From Nitrosospira sp. 56-18 (lineage in GTDB: Bacteria; Pseudomonadota; Gammaproteobacteria; Burkholderiales; Nitrosomonadaceae), in contig MKVR01000050.1 of NCBI GenBank assembly GCA_001899235.1, positions 116,735-180,734 on the forward strand: a stretch of DNA of 64,000 nt. Reading direction: 5' to 3'. How positions within the stretch are numbered: position 1 is the stretch's first letter; every line of letters starts with the position of its first letter. Under the pieces are notes generated by a model that worked only from the letters and a program-made list of their open reading frames with translations, was not told the origin of the DNA and ran no database searches. Below, piece by piece: positions 31,553 through 41,452 of the stretch. Position numbers and translations under genes: made by a program.

Positions 31553-31810
31553 TCTGCAAGCCACGAGATATTCGTAGGCAGATAAATCGGCAGCACCGGG
31601 TTTCCGATCCGCTCCGTTACAGTAAAACCTCTCGCTGAAGAACGGCCCGGATAGGATGCGTGAACTGTAGCCGTCCGCATTCTGTTTCTTTCACCTCCAG
31701 GGCTGAGCGGTCCTAGAACATTCATCTTCGCACAAGTTATAACCTGCATTCACAGGCATTATTGTCCCGCGCGCTTCGCTCCACTTTCCCTGACAAAACA
31801 GAAGGTCTGT

Positions 31811-33220
31811 ATGACTTACCGTGAGGAATATGACACGATGGGCATGGTGCAAGTGCCCGCCGAAGCCTTGTGGGGCGCGCAGACCCAGCGTTCGCTGCAG
31901 AATTTCAGGATTTCGGGCGAACGCATGCCGCTGGCGTTAATTCATGCCCTTGCAATGCTCAAGCGCGCCGCCGCCAGCGTAAACCGCGACCTTGGCCTGC
32001 TGGATGGAGATAAGGCAACAGCCATTATCCGGGCAGCGGACGAGGTGATTTCCGGACAACATGACGCGGAATTTCCCCTCGTCGTCTGGCAGACGGGGTC
32101 GGGAACGCAAACCAATATGAACATGAATGAAGTACTCGCGAATAGGGCGTCGGAACTGCTCGGACAGGACCGCGGAATCAGAATCCGAATTCACCCCAAT
32201 GACGATGTAAACAAGGGGCAATCATCCAACGATATTTTTCCTTCCGCAATGCACGTGGCTGCGGCCCGCTCCATTACTGGTCAATTGAAGCCCGCCATGC
32301 TTGCGTTACGTCAGACTCTGGCCGCGAAAATGGAAGAATTCGCAGATATTGTCAAGATTGGCCGAACCCATTTGCAGGATGCCACGCCGTTGACATTAGG
32401 ACAGGAATTCTCTGGATATGTCTCGCAACTGGATCATGGTCTGAATTACATCGATGCAACACTTCCGCATCTATATGAATTGGCGGCAGGGGGAACGGCC
32501 GTGGGAACCGGCTTGAATACACATCCTGAATTCGCTGCAAGAGTGGCGTCAGCGCTATCGCGAGCGAGCAGCCTGCCATTTGTCGGCGCGCCTAATAAGT
32601 TTCAGGCCCTGGCATCCCACGATGCGCTGGTTTATGCGCACGGCGCGCTGAAAACCGTCGCCGCATCCCTGATTAAAATCGCGAATGATATTCGCTGGCT
32701 CGCGTCGGGGCCGCGCTGCGGTATCGGGGAGCTGCAAATTCCGGAAAATGAGCCAGGCAGTTCCATCATGCCCGGCAAAGTCAACCCGACCCAGTGCGAA
32801 GCAGTCATCATGTCTTGCTGCCAGGTGATGGGCAATGATGTCGCCATTAACTTTGGCGGTGCGATGGGTAATCTCGAACTGAATGTAATGAAACCCCTCA
32901 TCATCCACAACTTTCTGCAAAGCGTGCGCCTCCTTTCGGATGGCATGACAAGCTTCGACAAGCATTGCGCGACCGGAATTGCTGCCAACAGGGAACGTAT
33001 CGATGAGTTGATGCGCAATTCGCTGATGCTGGCTACCGCGCTCACTCCTTATATTGGCTATGACAGCGCGGCAAAAATTGCAAAAAAAGCGCACCATGAA
33101 AAGCTAACCCTAAGGGAAGCCGGAATCGCATCCGGCCTTGTAACAGCCGAACAGTTCGACTCGTGGGTAAAACCGGAGAATATGATTGGCAGCCGTGCAA
33201 ATCAAGGAAGTCCCGAATAA
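31811..33220 (+). CDS. fumC: Class II fumarate hydratase
   Basis: 469 aa; [16 protein letters not shown]. Confidence 0.95.
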   Translation: MTYREEYDTMGMVQVPAEALWGAQTQRSLQNFRISGERMPLALIHALAMLKRAAASVNRDLGLLDGDKATAIIRAADEVISGQHDAEFPLVVWQTGSGTQTNMNMNEVLANRASELLGQDRGIRIRIHPNDDVNKGQSSNDIFPSAMHVAAARSITGQLKPAMLALRQTLAAKMEEFADIVKIGRTHLQDATPLTLGQEFSGYVSQLDHGLNYIDATLPHLYELAAGGTAVGTGLNTHPEFAARVASALSRASSLPFVGAPNKFQALASHDALVYAHGALKTVAASLIKIANDIRWLASGPRCGIGELQIPENEPGSSIMPGKVNPTQCEAVIMSCCQVMGNDVAINFGGAMGNLELNVMKPLIIHNFLQSVRLLSDGMTSFDKHCATGIAANRERIDELMRNSLMLATALTPYIGYDSAAKIAKKAHHEKLTLREAGIASGLVTAEQFDSWVKPENMIGSRANQGSPE

Positions 33221-33259
33221 TCGCTATCATGCAATGATTTCCCGAGCCCTGATACCTAG

Positions 33260-33451
33260 GGAAGCGCTGAACAAATCCTCGCTGAGCGCGTTGCTGGTAA
33301 CATGGGGCGCCAGCAGCCCGCTACGGGGTCGCATCTTCCTCTGGAAGAAACTGCTCCGCCCTGCGCGGTCGCACCATTCGCGTCGTCGCCTTTCGCGCAT
33401 CCCATCCCGCAAAGCTACCGCCGCGCCACCGGAGACTTATTCAGCGCTTCC
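33260..33451. mobile_element. IS5-like MITE, copy 1 (192 bp)
   Basis: GGAAGCGCTGAACAAATC ... ACTTATTCAGCGCTTCC flanked by CTAG on both sides (33256-33259, 33452-33455). Confidence 0.8.
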
Positions 33452-33647
33452 CTAGAATACGCTTTCCCTGCCTCACCCCCGCTTCTGAAGCAACTTCCCT
33501 GTCCCGAATCTGGTATATTTCGGCTTCTTGCACACGTTTCATACTGACGTCTGAAACCTTGAGGAACCTCTGAAGGCGCCCCACCCCGGATCAAGCCTTC
33601 TCGCCGAAACCTGCGCAGGCACGTCACGCACGAAGCAAACTGGTTGC

Positions 33648-34862
33648 TTGCGAATGTATTCGAGTCCAAATCCACTGCAGCCTAAAGTCGGCCTCGTCCT
33701 GACGGGAGGAGGCGCCCGCGCCGCCTATCAGGTTGGCGTACTGCGCGCCATTGCCTCCATGCTGCCCAAGGTGAGAAAGAATCCCTTCCCCATTATCTGC
33801 GGCACGTCCGCAGGTGCCTTCAACGCGGTCAGCCTGGCGATTTCGGCCCGCAATTATCATAAGGGGCTGGAAGAACTGTCCGCAGTGTGGGAGAACGCAC
33901 ATGTCGGCCAGGCATACCGATCCGATCCCGCCGGCGTATTCGGAAATGCTTTTCGATGGCTTTCTTCCCTGCTCTGGGGAGGATGGATCAAACAACGTAG
34001 CGCCATCTCCCTGCTCGATAATGCGCCGCTTGCTGAAATGCTGGAACGTCACCTGCCATTTCAAGGCATTCAGAGAAGCATCCAGACGGGAGCGCTATCC
34101 GCGCTGGGCATAACTGCCTGGGGCTATACCTCAGGGCAGTCAGTCACGTTTTATCAGGGAGCAGACAACATCGTGCCGTGGAAGAGAGAACGGCGTATTG
34201 GCGTAGCAACCTGCATTGGGGTCGAGCATCTCATGGCATCTTCCGCAATTCCTCTTCTTTTTCCCGCCGTGCGAATCAACCGCGAATATTTCGGCGATGG
34301 ATCCATGCGCCAACTCGCACCCATCAGCCCTGCACTGCACCTTGGAGCAGAACGGGTACTGGTGATTGGCGTACGCAAATCTGTCGAATCCCCGCCAGAT
34401 CGGGTTAAGGTGGACAGTTACCCCACGCTTGCCCAGATAGGGGGCCACATCATGGGGAGCATTTTTCTCGATAGCCTGGATGTGGACCTGGAACGCCTGC
34501 AACGCATCAATACCACGCTTCGGATGATTCCTGAAGAAAGGCTGCAAACCAATGAGATGGGGCTACGTCCGGTGGAATGCATGGTGATCTCCCCCAGCCT
34601 GGAAATCAACACGCTTGCGGAACAGCATGCACTCGCGCTTCCCCGCACCTTGCGTCTTTTTTTTCGCGCCATTGGCGCCATGAGGCGCGACGGCTCATCG
34701 CTTCTGAGCTACATTTTATTTGAAGAACCGTTCTGCCGGGCATTGATCGATCTGGGTTATCGCGACACTCTGCCCCGCAAGCGCCAGATCCTCCAATTCC
34801 TTGGCATGGAAACGGTCTGCGAGGACGACGACAATCCTTCCACTAAACTGGTGGCGGAATAG
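33648..34862 (+). CDS. Patatin-like phospholipase family protein
   Basis: VGLVLTGGGARAAYQVGVL, ICGTSAGAFNAV. Confidence 0.92.
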   Translation: MRMYSSPNPLQPKVGLVLTGGGARAAYQVGVLRAIASMLPKVRKNPFPIICGTSAGAFNAVSLAISARNYHKGLEELSAVWENAHVGQAYRSDPAGVFGNAFRWLSSLLWGGWIKQRSAISLLDNAPLAEMLERHLPFQGIQRSIQTGALSALGITAWGYTSGQSVTFYQGADNIVPWKRERRIGVATCIGVEHLMASSAIPLLFPAVRINREYFGDGSMRQLAPISPALHLGAERVLVIGVRKSVESPPDRVKVDSYPTLAQIGGHIMGSIFLDSLDVDLERLQRINTTLRMIPEERLQTNEMGLRPVECMVISPSLEINTLAEQHALALPRTLRLFFRAIGAMRRDGSSLLSYILFEEPFCRALIDLGYRDTLPRKRQILQFLGMETVCEDDDNPSTKLVAE

Positions 34863-35046
34863 GAACCGGGATCGGAGTAGCACGGGTTGTGGCCGCATCA
34901 ATTACCAGGAACGAAATCACCCGGCACTAAGGGTTTTCAAGAGGGACACTGGTATAATCTCCATAGCAATCCAGCGAGCCGCCCGCAAACACTCCCTTTC
35001 CAGGGCTCCAAAGACATTACCAAGCCACGCCACCTAAAGTTCAGTT

Positions 35047-35772
35047 ATGGATATAGCCAGTCCGCAATTCTGGGTAGCGGTACTGCAAATCATCGCCATC
35101 GATATTGTGCTGGGGGGAGACAATGCGGTGGTCATTGCGCTTGCCTGTCGCAAACTTCCCGAAAAGCAACGCAACATAGGTATTTTCTGGGGTGTGTTCG
35201 GCGCCATTGCCTTGCGCATGGTGCTAATCTTTTTCGCCCTTTCCCTGCTTGGCATTCCATTCCTGAAGATAATCGCCGCAGTGCTGCTGCTCTGGATCGG
35301 AATCAAACTGCTTCAGCCAGAACCGGAAACTTCAGGGCACGCTGTCACCGCCAGCACTACGCTGCCGGGTGCAATCAAGACGATTATCATTGCCGATGCC
35401 GTAATGAGCCTCGACAACGTCGTCGCCATCGCAGGCGCTGCGCGCGACAGCCTCATTCTGGTCCTCTTTGGCCTCCTGGTGAGCGTCCCCGTCATCGTGT
35501 GGGGAAGCAAATTGGTGATAAGAATCATGGACCGTTTTCCAGCAACCATTATTATCGGTGCTGGCTTGCTCGGCTGGATCTCGGGCGACATGAGCGTCAA
35601 GGATGCTGTTATCAGCGAATGGGTCAGCACCCATGCCGCTTTTCTCCACTGGCTCGCTCCAGCTTGCGGCGCGCTCCTGGTGGTCGCTGCCGGAAAATGG
35701 CTGGGGGGAAGAGCGGAGGCAAAAACCACGCATATTTCGGATCTGGCGGATGACGGAAACAAGCAACCTTAG
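35047..35772 (+). CDS. TerC family integral membrane protein
   Basis: IDIVLGGDNAVVIALA, DAVMSLDNVVAIAGAA. Confidence 0.93.
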   Translation: MDIASPQFWVAVLQIIAIDIVLGGDNAVVIALACRKLPEKQRNIGIFWGVFGAIALRMVLIFFALSLLGIPFLKIIAAVLLLWIGIKLLQPEPETSGHAVTASTTLPGAIKTIIIADAVMSLDNVVAIAGAARDSLILVLFGLLVSVPVIVWGSKLVIRIMDRFPATIIIGAGLLGWISGDMSVKDAVISEWVSTHAAFLHWLAPACGALLVVAAGKWLGGRAEAKTTHISDLADDGNKQP

Positions 35773-36118
35773 GGAAGCGCTGAATAAATCCTCGCTGAGC
35801 GCGTTGCTGGTAAAATCGGGATGATCATAAGGCGCGCGACGAAGATTGCAGCTGGGACTACGATGCCAGGGAGCGCAACGCCATGGTTCCCCGGAGCGTG
35901 GCCCGAGGGGCCCCGCAGAGCGGGGATCGGGCAGCGGAAGGGATGCTTCGACCGCACCACAGTTTTGTTGGGGCGCAGGCATCCCGCTGCGGGGCCGCAT
36001 CTTCCTTTCGGAAGGCACTGCTCCGCCCTGCGCGGCCGCACCATTCGCGTCGTCGCCTTTCGCGCATCCCATCCCGCAAAACCACCGCCGCGCCAGCAGA
36101 GATTTATTCAGCGCTTCC
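35773..36118. mobile_element. IS5-like MITE, copy 2 (346 bp, longest)
   Basis: GGAAGCGCTGAATAAATCC ... GATTTATTCAGCGCTTCC, flanks TTAG / CTAG; internal segments shared with copy 1. Confidence 0.8.
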
Positions 36119-36170
36119 CTAGCTCGTCTCTGGGAACAAATGCCACTGTTCCGGTTATGGAGAAAGAACG

Positions 36171-36596
36171 ATGTTGAAATTTTTGGTGCCGGTGGATGGT
36201 TCGGATAATTCCGACAAGGCCACCGAAAAGTTCATCAAGCTGCTGGATTGGTACACGGAGTTGCCTCAGATACACCTGTTGAACGTGCAGCCCCCGCGGC
36301 GGGGCAATGTGCCCCTTTTCATCGACAAGGAAAGCATCGACTGGTATCACCGGGAAGAAGGCACGAAGGCCTTGAAAGCTGCACGCGCATTGCTGGATCA
36401 TAACGGCATTGCCTATCAATATCACATTGCGGTAGGAAACCCTGCCGAAACAATCGCGCGATATGCGAGGGAGACAGATTGCGATCAGATAGTGATCGGA
36501 CCGCGGGGACTGGGAATAGTGAAAGGTATATTGCTGGGTTCGGTCGCTGCCCAGGTCATGTACCTCTCGACCATACCTGTGCTTCTGATCAAGTAG
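36171..36596 (+). CDS. Universal stress protein (UspA family)
   Basis: MLKFLVPVDGSDNSDKA ... IVIGPRGLGIVKGILLGSVAAQVM. Confidence 0.93.
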   Translation: MLKFLVPVDGSDNSDKATEKFIKLLDWYTELPQIHLLNVQPPRRGNVPLFIDKESIDWYHREEGTKALKAARALLDHNGIAYQYHIAVGNPAETIARYARETDCDQIVIGPRGLGIVKGILLGSVAAQVMYLSTIPVLLIK

Positions 36597-36646
36597 CGTC
36601 GCATGGTTTCGAATGTAATGGTTCATCCAAAAGGAGTCCGGTTAGC

Positions 36647-37135
36647 ATGAGGCAGGACCAAAAAGGCTTGACGTTGATCAATTCAATGATGGTGATTGCG
36701 ATGATTGGCATTCTGACCACAATCGCCATTCCTCCGGCGTATCAGATGTATGAGGATGCACAGGCCCGGGAACAGGTGGTCGAAGCGATGAATCTGCTGG
36801 ACGGCGTGAAAGCCCCCATATCCGAGTTCCATGCAAGCAACGGAAGATGGCCGACCAACGCGGAATTTGACGCTCTCATACCTCACGGGAACGGAAAATA
36901 TGTTGCCAGCCTGACACCTCTCATTCTTCCTTCAGGGTTTCAGGTAACTGCGAAATTCAGGAACAATGGCGTCAGCCCCGGCTTGGTGGAGGGGGGAATG
37001 GGCAGAACCCTGGTATTGGCGACAGCGACGGGCCAAAAATGGATCTGCAATGACAGCAACGATCCTGAAAATGGGTTGCCGGAAATCGTGAAAGGAACCG
37101 TACCGCCAGAGTACCGTCCAGCCGCTTGCAGATAG
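36647..37135 (+). CDS. Type IV pilin-like / pseudopilin protein
   Basis: MRQDQKGLTLINSMMVIAMIGILTTIAIPPAYQMYEDAQAREQVVEAMNLL. Confidence 0.8.
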   Translation: MRQDQKGLTLINSMMVIAMIGILTTIAIPPAYQMYEDAQAREQVVEAMNLLDGVKAPISEFHASNGRWPTNAEFDALIPHGNGKYVASLTPLILPSGFQVTAKFRNNGVSPGLVEGGMGRTLVLATATGQKWICNDSNDPENGLPEIVKGTVPPEYRPAACR

Positions 37136-37244
37136 CAGGCAAGGCAAAGCTCAGGAGGAAGTGTGGCGCATCCAGTTGCTGCATGAATGGGGAAATCGCG
37201 CTGCCTCAAAAATTCCGGAGAATGCATTGGCCGCACCGCGGCGA

Positions 37245-37272
37245 TTGACCAGCATTCTCCAAAGCTTATAAT
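37245..37272 (+). promoter_or_regulatory. Sigma70-like promoter
   Basis: TTGACC-N16-TATAAT, reading toward the 37394/37442 ORF. Confidence 0.6.
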
Positions 37273-37393
37273 CCTCCTTGAGAGCCCTTTCCTTCCCCCT
37301 CACCCCCTGGTACGCCAGCTTGGGAACGCCGAGCATAACATGCGCCAGTACCATGGGAAGGAAACATAATGGCCCTGTAATGGATACCCTGTC

Positions 37394-37894
37394 ATGGCGA
37401 CCTGGGTGCTATCCGCTTTCCCGGAGCATGAAAAGAATATGAACGAATATACCGACCAGATATCCGGATATTTCAATCAGGTGCCCATGTGGCCTTTGGT
37501 CCTGCTTGCAGCAGCACTTGTTTTTTCCGGCATTTATGAACTGTTCCAGCGCAGACTGTATGCCCAGGCTGTCCGCGACTATCGTGCCCGCATGCTGTCC
37601 ACCCTGTCCGGCCTGTACCCCGAACCTGCCAATTGGCCCAAGAGCATCGACACCTACCTTCGCGCCAGGCTGCCGGTCATGGAGGAAATCGTCCTGGACT
37701 TCAAGCCATACGTTCCTCAGAAGGACCTGCCTGCATACAACAGGGACTGGGACGAATACATTCATTTTTGCCGTGCGGAAGTGACGGATGATCAATGCGC
37801 CGCCGCAGAGATGGACCCGGGCAGTGTATCCAATCCCAAGAAAAAATTTCACCATCTTGTATCCAATCTTTTGAGCTACGCAAGGAATGGCTGA
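37394..37894 (+). CDS. Hypothetical protein with one TM helix (alternative start 37442)
   Basis: MNEYTDQISGYFNQVPMWPLVLLAAALVFSGIYELFQRRLYAQAVRDYRARML... Confidence 0.65.
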   Translation: MATWVLSAFPEHEKNMNEYTDQISGYFNQVPMWPLVLLAAALVFSGIYELFQRRLYAQAVRDYRARMLSTLSGLYPEPANWPKSIDTYLRARLPVMEEIVLDFKPYVPQKDLPAYNRDWDEYIHFCRAEVTDDQCAAAEMDPGSVSNPKKKFHHLVSNLLSYARNG

Positions 37895-37963
37895 GCACGG
37901 CCATGCCGCCATATCCAGGGGTCCAGGCGCCAGGGTCCGGGGCGGAACGGCAAGGCCAATCCA

Positions 37964-38425
37964 TTATGGCCCATGCCTTGCAAGCTGTCTGTACACACTC
38001 GCCAGACACATTCCAAATGCAATATGAGTGAAGAAGGTGATCCAGTCGCGCGCAATCGAGAACCACGGGAAAATCAATGTAAATCCGTACATGTTTATCA
38101 CGTAGACAGCCATGCCGAAAACGGCCCCGATAAACAGGGAAAACAACCTGTGGAGGCGAAAAGCAAGATAAGCCAGGATGATGCCGTAACCAATGGAAAT
38201 GAAGAAGTGAATGAGGGTTGCGACTATCATTGCCATCCAATCGAATGAAGCCGGCGGAGGCAGTACTTCCGGCCCCATGAGAATCGCGGCGGCCAGGCGC
38301 GCATCCCGATATAGTATTTCCGGCAAGGGCTCCTGGAACAGCCACCATAATGCCACCTGCACCACGGTGGCGATGATTCCTGAAATGATTCCAGCGCCAA
38401 CTGCCGCACGCAGACTGAATGACAT
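37964..38425 (-). CDS. Multi-spanning membrane protein of unknown function
   Basis: MSFSLRAAVGAGIISGIIATVVQVALWWLFQEPLPEILYRDARLAAAIL...; upstream part of the ORF (to 38500) runs into repeat DNA. Confidence 0.7.
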   Translation of the reverse strand: MSFSLRAAVGAGIISGIIATVVQVALWWLFQEPLPEILYRDARLAAAILMGPEVLPPPASFDWMAMIVATLIHFFISIGYGIILAYLAFRLHRLFSLFIGAVFGMAVYVINMYGFTLIFPWFSIARDWITFFTHIAFGMCLASVYRQLARHGP

Positions 38426-38482
38426 GAGATTGCAGAATAACACTTGTTTCTCACCCACGTTGTGCACTGTTATGCCGAGACG

Positions 38483-38545
38483 CGAAGCGGACGTTTGCAT
38501 CCCGCAAGCCGCCGTCGCGCCAGCGAAGATTTGCTCAGCGCTTCC
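38483..38545. mobile_element. IS5-like MITE, copy 4 (short, degenerate left end)
   Basis: CGAAGCGGACGTTTGCATCCCGCAAGCCGCCGTCGCGCCAGCGAAGATTTGCTCAGCGCTTCC followed by TTAA. Confidence 0.6.
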
Positions 38546-38550
38546 TTAAA

Positions 38551-38787
38551 CCTAAATCCGGCAGTTGACCGCTCATTTCCAGTTTAGAAAACCATGATCC
38601 ACAAAGCCTTTTGGCGGCACTCGACATCCACCTGTATGGTCGGTTCGCCACAGGGACGGATTGCGCGATTTTTGCGGCACATGCTGCGTTGCAACTCCCT
38701 GGAATGGAATGGTCATTCCGCGTCATTGCACCTTGCCCTGCACGCCAAAAACCGCACACTTCACCCTGTCCAACTGCCGGATTTAGG
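38551..38787. mobile_element. 237-bp mini-element with CCTAAATCCGGCAGTTG inverted ends and TTAAA duplication (IS1380-like ends)
   Basis: TTAAA-CCTAAATCCGGCAGTTGACC ... GTCCAACTGCCGGATTTAGG-TTAAA. Confidence 0.75.
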
Positions 38788-38926
38788 TTAAAAGGTATTG
38801 CAAAAAACCGTTTCGTTTTACAATGATAGTCAAACATCTGCCGTGCTGGCAGAATATGGCGGAACACCGGGACTCCAGGCAGGTTGATCTATTTCTATAT
38901 GGAGTGCGCATGCAGACCACCCACCC

Positions 38927-39487
38927 ATGCAAAGTATCGACTTGACCCACCATTTTCTGATCGCCATGCCCGCCATGGCTGACCCGTTCTTTGCGCGAAC
39001 ACTTACTTACATTTGTGATCACAACGAACAGGGTGCACTGGGACTGGTAGTAAACAGGCCCATCGATCTGACGCTGAAAGACCTGTTCGAGCAGCTCGAC
39101 ATTTCATCGGAAGGACATCCGCTGGAAAGCCTGCCGGTGATGTTTGGAGGGCCGGTGCAACTGGATCGCGGTTTTGTATTGCATCAGCCGATAGGCGAAT
39201 GGCAATCGACTATGGTGGTGAATCATCAGGTCGGGCTGACCACATCACTCGATATTCTGCGCGCCGTAGCAAACGGGGACAGCCCAAAACAGCTGCTGGT
39301 CGCGCTGGGCTATTCCGGGTGGGCGCCAGGCCAGATAGAGCATGAGCTATCCCAGAATGCCTGGCTCACAGTCCCTGCCTCGCCCAGCGTGATGTTCGAC
39401 CTGCCATGCGAGGAACGTCTGGCGGCGGCAACCCGTCTGCTCGGAATAGATTTTTCCAGCCTGTCCAACGACGCAGGCCATTGCTGA
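38927..39487 (+). CDS. YqgE/AlgH family protein
   Basis: [40 protein letters not shown]. Confidence 0.93.
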   Translation: MQSIDLTHHFLIAMPAMADPFFARTLTYICDHNEQGALGLVVNRPIDLTLKDLFEQLDISSEGHPLESLPVMFGGPVQLDRGFVLHQPIGEWQSTMVVNHQVGLTTSLDILRAVANGDSPKQLLVALGYSGWAPGQIEHELSQNAWLTVPASPSVMFDLPCEERLAAATRLLGIDFSSLSNDAGHC

Positions 39488-39589
39488 CAGCTATCCCCGC
39501 GGAGGGACGCGAGGCCTGCGCGCATGAACAAATGAGAGGATACTCTGGCGCGCGATGATGAACATGCTGGAATTGACCATGGCGGAACC

Positions 39590-40003
39590 GTGCTTGCCTT
39601 CGATTTCGGGCGCAAACGCATCGGTGTCGCGGTGGGCAGCCATGAGCTGGGACTGGCGCATCCTCTTGCCACAGTTGATGCCGAGAAAACGGCGAATCGC
39701 TTCAGCGGTATCGAAGAACTGATCAAAGAATGGCGGCCGGTACTATTGGTTGTCGGCTTGCCGGTTCATGCCGACGGAGTTGAGCATGAACTTACCCGGC
39801 TGAGCCGCCGGTTCGCGCAGCAGCTGGGAGGGCGCTTCGGTATTCCTGTCGTGCTCGTGGATGAGCGTTACACCTCCATTTCTGCCAGCTCGGCATTGCG
39901 GGAAGCTGGTGTAAAAGGAAAAAAACAAAAACCCATGCTGGATCAAGTAGCAGCCCAGGTGATATTGCAAGCTTATTTCGATGGAGATGATGGAACTGCC
40001 TGA
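39590..40003 (+). CDS. ruvX: Putative Holliday junction resolvase RuvX/YqgF
   Basis: LAFDFGRKRIGVAVG, VLVDERYTSISA; start uncertain (GTG 39590 or in-frame CTG 39545). Confidence 0.9.
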   Translation: MLAFDFGRKRIGVAVGSHELGLAHPLATVDAEKTANRFSGIEELIKEWRPVLLVVGLPVHADGVEHELTRLSRRFAQQLGGRFGIPVVLVDERYTSISASSALREAGVKGKKQKPMLDQVAAQVILQAYFDGDDGTA

Positions 40004-40505
40004 CGCAGAGCAGCTACTTGCCAATCTGGCAGATCAGTTGCGCCCCGATATCAACGAGGCCACGGCATTGGTGGGTATTTATACGGGGGGGGTATGGCTA
40101 GCGGAGCGGTTGCATGAAAGCCTGAACATTTTGCTTCCTGTCGGATCCCTGGATGTATCCTTCTATCGTGACGACTTTAGCCAGATCGGTTTACATCCTC
40201 AGGTAAAGCCTTCCGATATCCAGTTCGGGGTGGAGGGCAGCCACATCATCCTGGTGGATGATGTGCTTTTCACCGGCCGCACTATCCGGGCCGCCATCAA
40301 CGAATTGTTCGACTACGGGCGCCCGGCGAGCATTCGCCTTGCCACGCTGGTGGATCGCGGAGGCAGGGAGCTTCCTGTCGCCGCGCAATATATCGCGGCC
40401 ACGCTTGCCTTGCCGCCGGACAAAATGCTGGCCTTGAATAAAAGTACCGAAGGAAAATTGAGCCTGAGCCTGTATGACAGGGCTCCTCGGGACAATGACG
40501 CATAA
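39981..40505 (+). CDS. pyrR: PyrR bifunctional regulator / uracil phosphoribosyltransferase
   Basis: [28 protein letters not shown]; overlaps ruvX and pyrB ends. Confidence 0.93.
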   Translation: MEMMELPDAEQLLANLADQLRPDINEATALVGIYTGGVWLAERLHESLNILLPVGSLDVSFYRDDFSQIGLHPQVKPSDIQFGVEGSHIILVDDVLFTGRTIRAAINELFDYGRPASIRLATLVDRGGRELPVAAQYIAATLALPPDKMLALNKSTEGKLSLSLYDRAPRDNDA

Positions 40506-41445
40506 CCCTCAGCTGAACAGGAACGGCAGATTGCAGCACCTTCTTACCACCGAAGGGCTGCCTGCGCCCGTCTTGTTGAATATACTCGATACCGCCGAGT
40601 CCTTCATGGGGGTAACCGAGCGCGACGTTAAAAAAGTCCCGTTGCTGCGGGGCAAATCCGTATTCAATCTTTTTTTCGAACCCAGTACCCGGACCCGGAC
40701 AACTTTCGAGATCGCCGCGAAGCGGCTCTCCGCGGACGTTGTAAATTTGAATATCGCCGCTTCGTCGCAGTCGAAAGGGGAAACGCTACTGGACACGGTG
40801 GATAACCTCTCTGCGATGCATGCCGACATGTTCGTGGTACGCCACTCCCAAAGCGGCGCCCCGCACCTGATAGCGCGTCACGTAAGGCCGGAGATTCATG
40901 TCATCAATGCGGGAGACGGCCGGCACGCGCATCCCACCCAGGCATTGCTCGACATGTTCACGATCCGCCGCTACAAGCGCGACTTTCATACCCTGCGCGT
41001 TGCCATAGTCGGCGATATTCTCCATTCGCGCGTAGCGCGTTCCCAGATTCACGCATTGACTACGCTCGGGGTACCCGAAGTCCGCGTTATCGCCCCAAAA
41101 ACCTTGCTCCCAGCAAAAGTGGAGCGTCTGGGAGTGCGTGTTTTTCACGAGATGGCGCAAGGCCTGAAAGATATCGATGTCCTGATGATGCTGCGCCTGC
41201 AACAGGAACGCATGCTGAACGCGAGGCTTCCCAGCACCGAAGAGTATTTCAAATACTATGGATTGACACCGGAAAAACTGGCGCTTGCAAAGAGCGGTGC
41301 GATCGTGTTGCACCCCGGTCCGATGAATCGAGGAGTCGAAATCGATTCCGCCGTTGCGGATGGCAGCCAGTCCGTCATTCTGCCACAGGTTACCTTCGGC
41401 ATCGCCGTACGTATGGCGGTCATGTCGATTCTGACCGGAACCTGA
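40495..41445 (+). CDS. pyrB: Aspartate carbamoyltransferase catalytic subunit
   Basis: [30 protein letters not shown]. Confidence 0.95.
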   Translation: MTHNPQLNRNGRLQHLLTTEGLPAPVLLNILDTAESFMGVTERDVKKVPLLRGKSVFNLFFEPSTRTRTTFEIAAKRLSADVVNLNIAASSQSKGETLLDTVDNLSAMHADMFVVRHSQSGAPHLIARHVRPEIHVINAGDGRHAHPTQALLDMFTIRRYKRDFHTLRVAIVGDILHSRVARSQIHALTTLGVPEVRVIAPKTLLPAKVERLGVRVFHEMAQGLKDIDVLMMLRLQQERMLNARLPSTEEYFKYYGLTPEKLALAKSGAIVLHPGPMNRGVEIDSAVADGSQSVILPQVTFGIAVRMAVMSILTGT

Positions 41446-41452
41446 AAGCGCA

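Noticed and set aside
34863-35046. Possible yybP-ykoY manganese riboswitch upstream of terC (GGAGTAG near 34875)
   Set aside because: Only the short GGAGTAG string matches; paired elements and distal conserved block not found; an ordinary TATAAT promoter precedes the gene.
38535-38867. 110-aa minus-strand ORF spanning the IS1380-like mini-element
   Set aside because: No transposase motifs (no DDE context); covers element ends and flanking DNA, so likely fortuitous.
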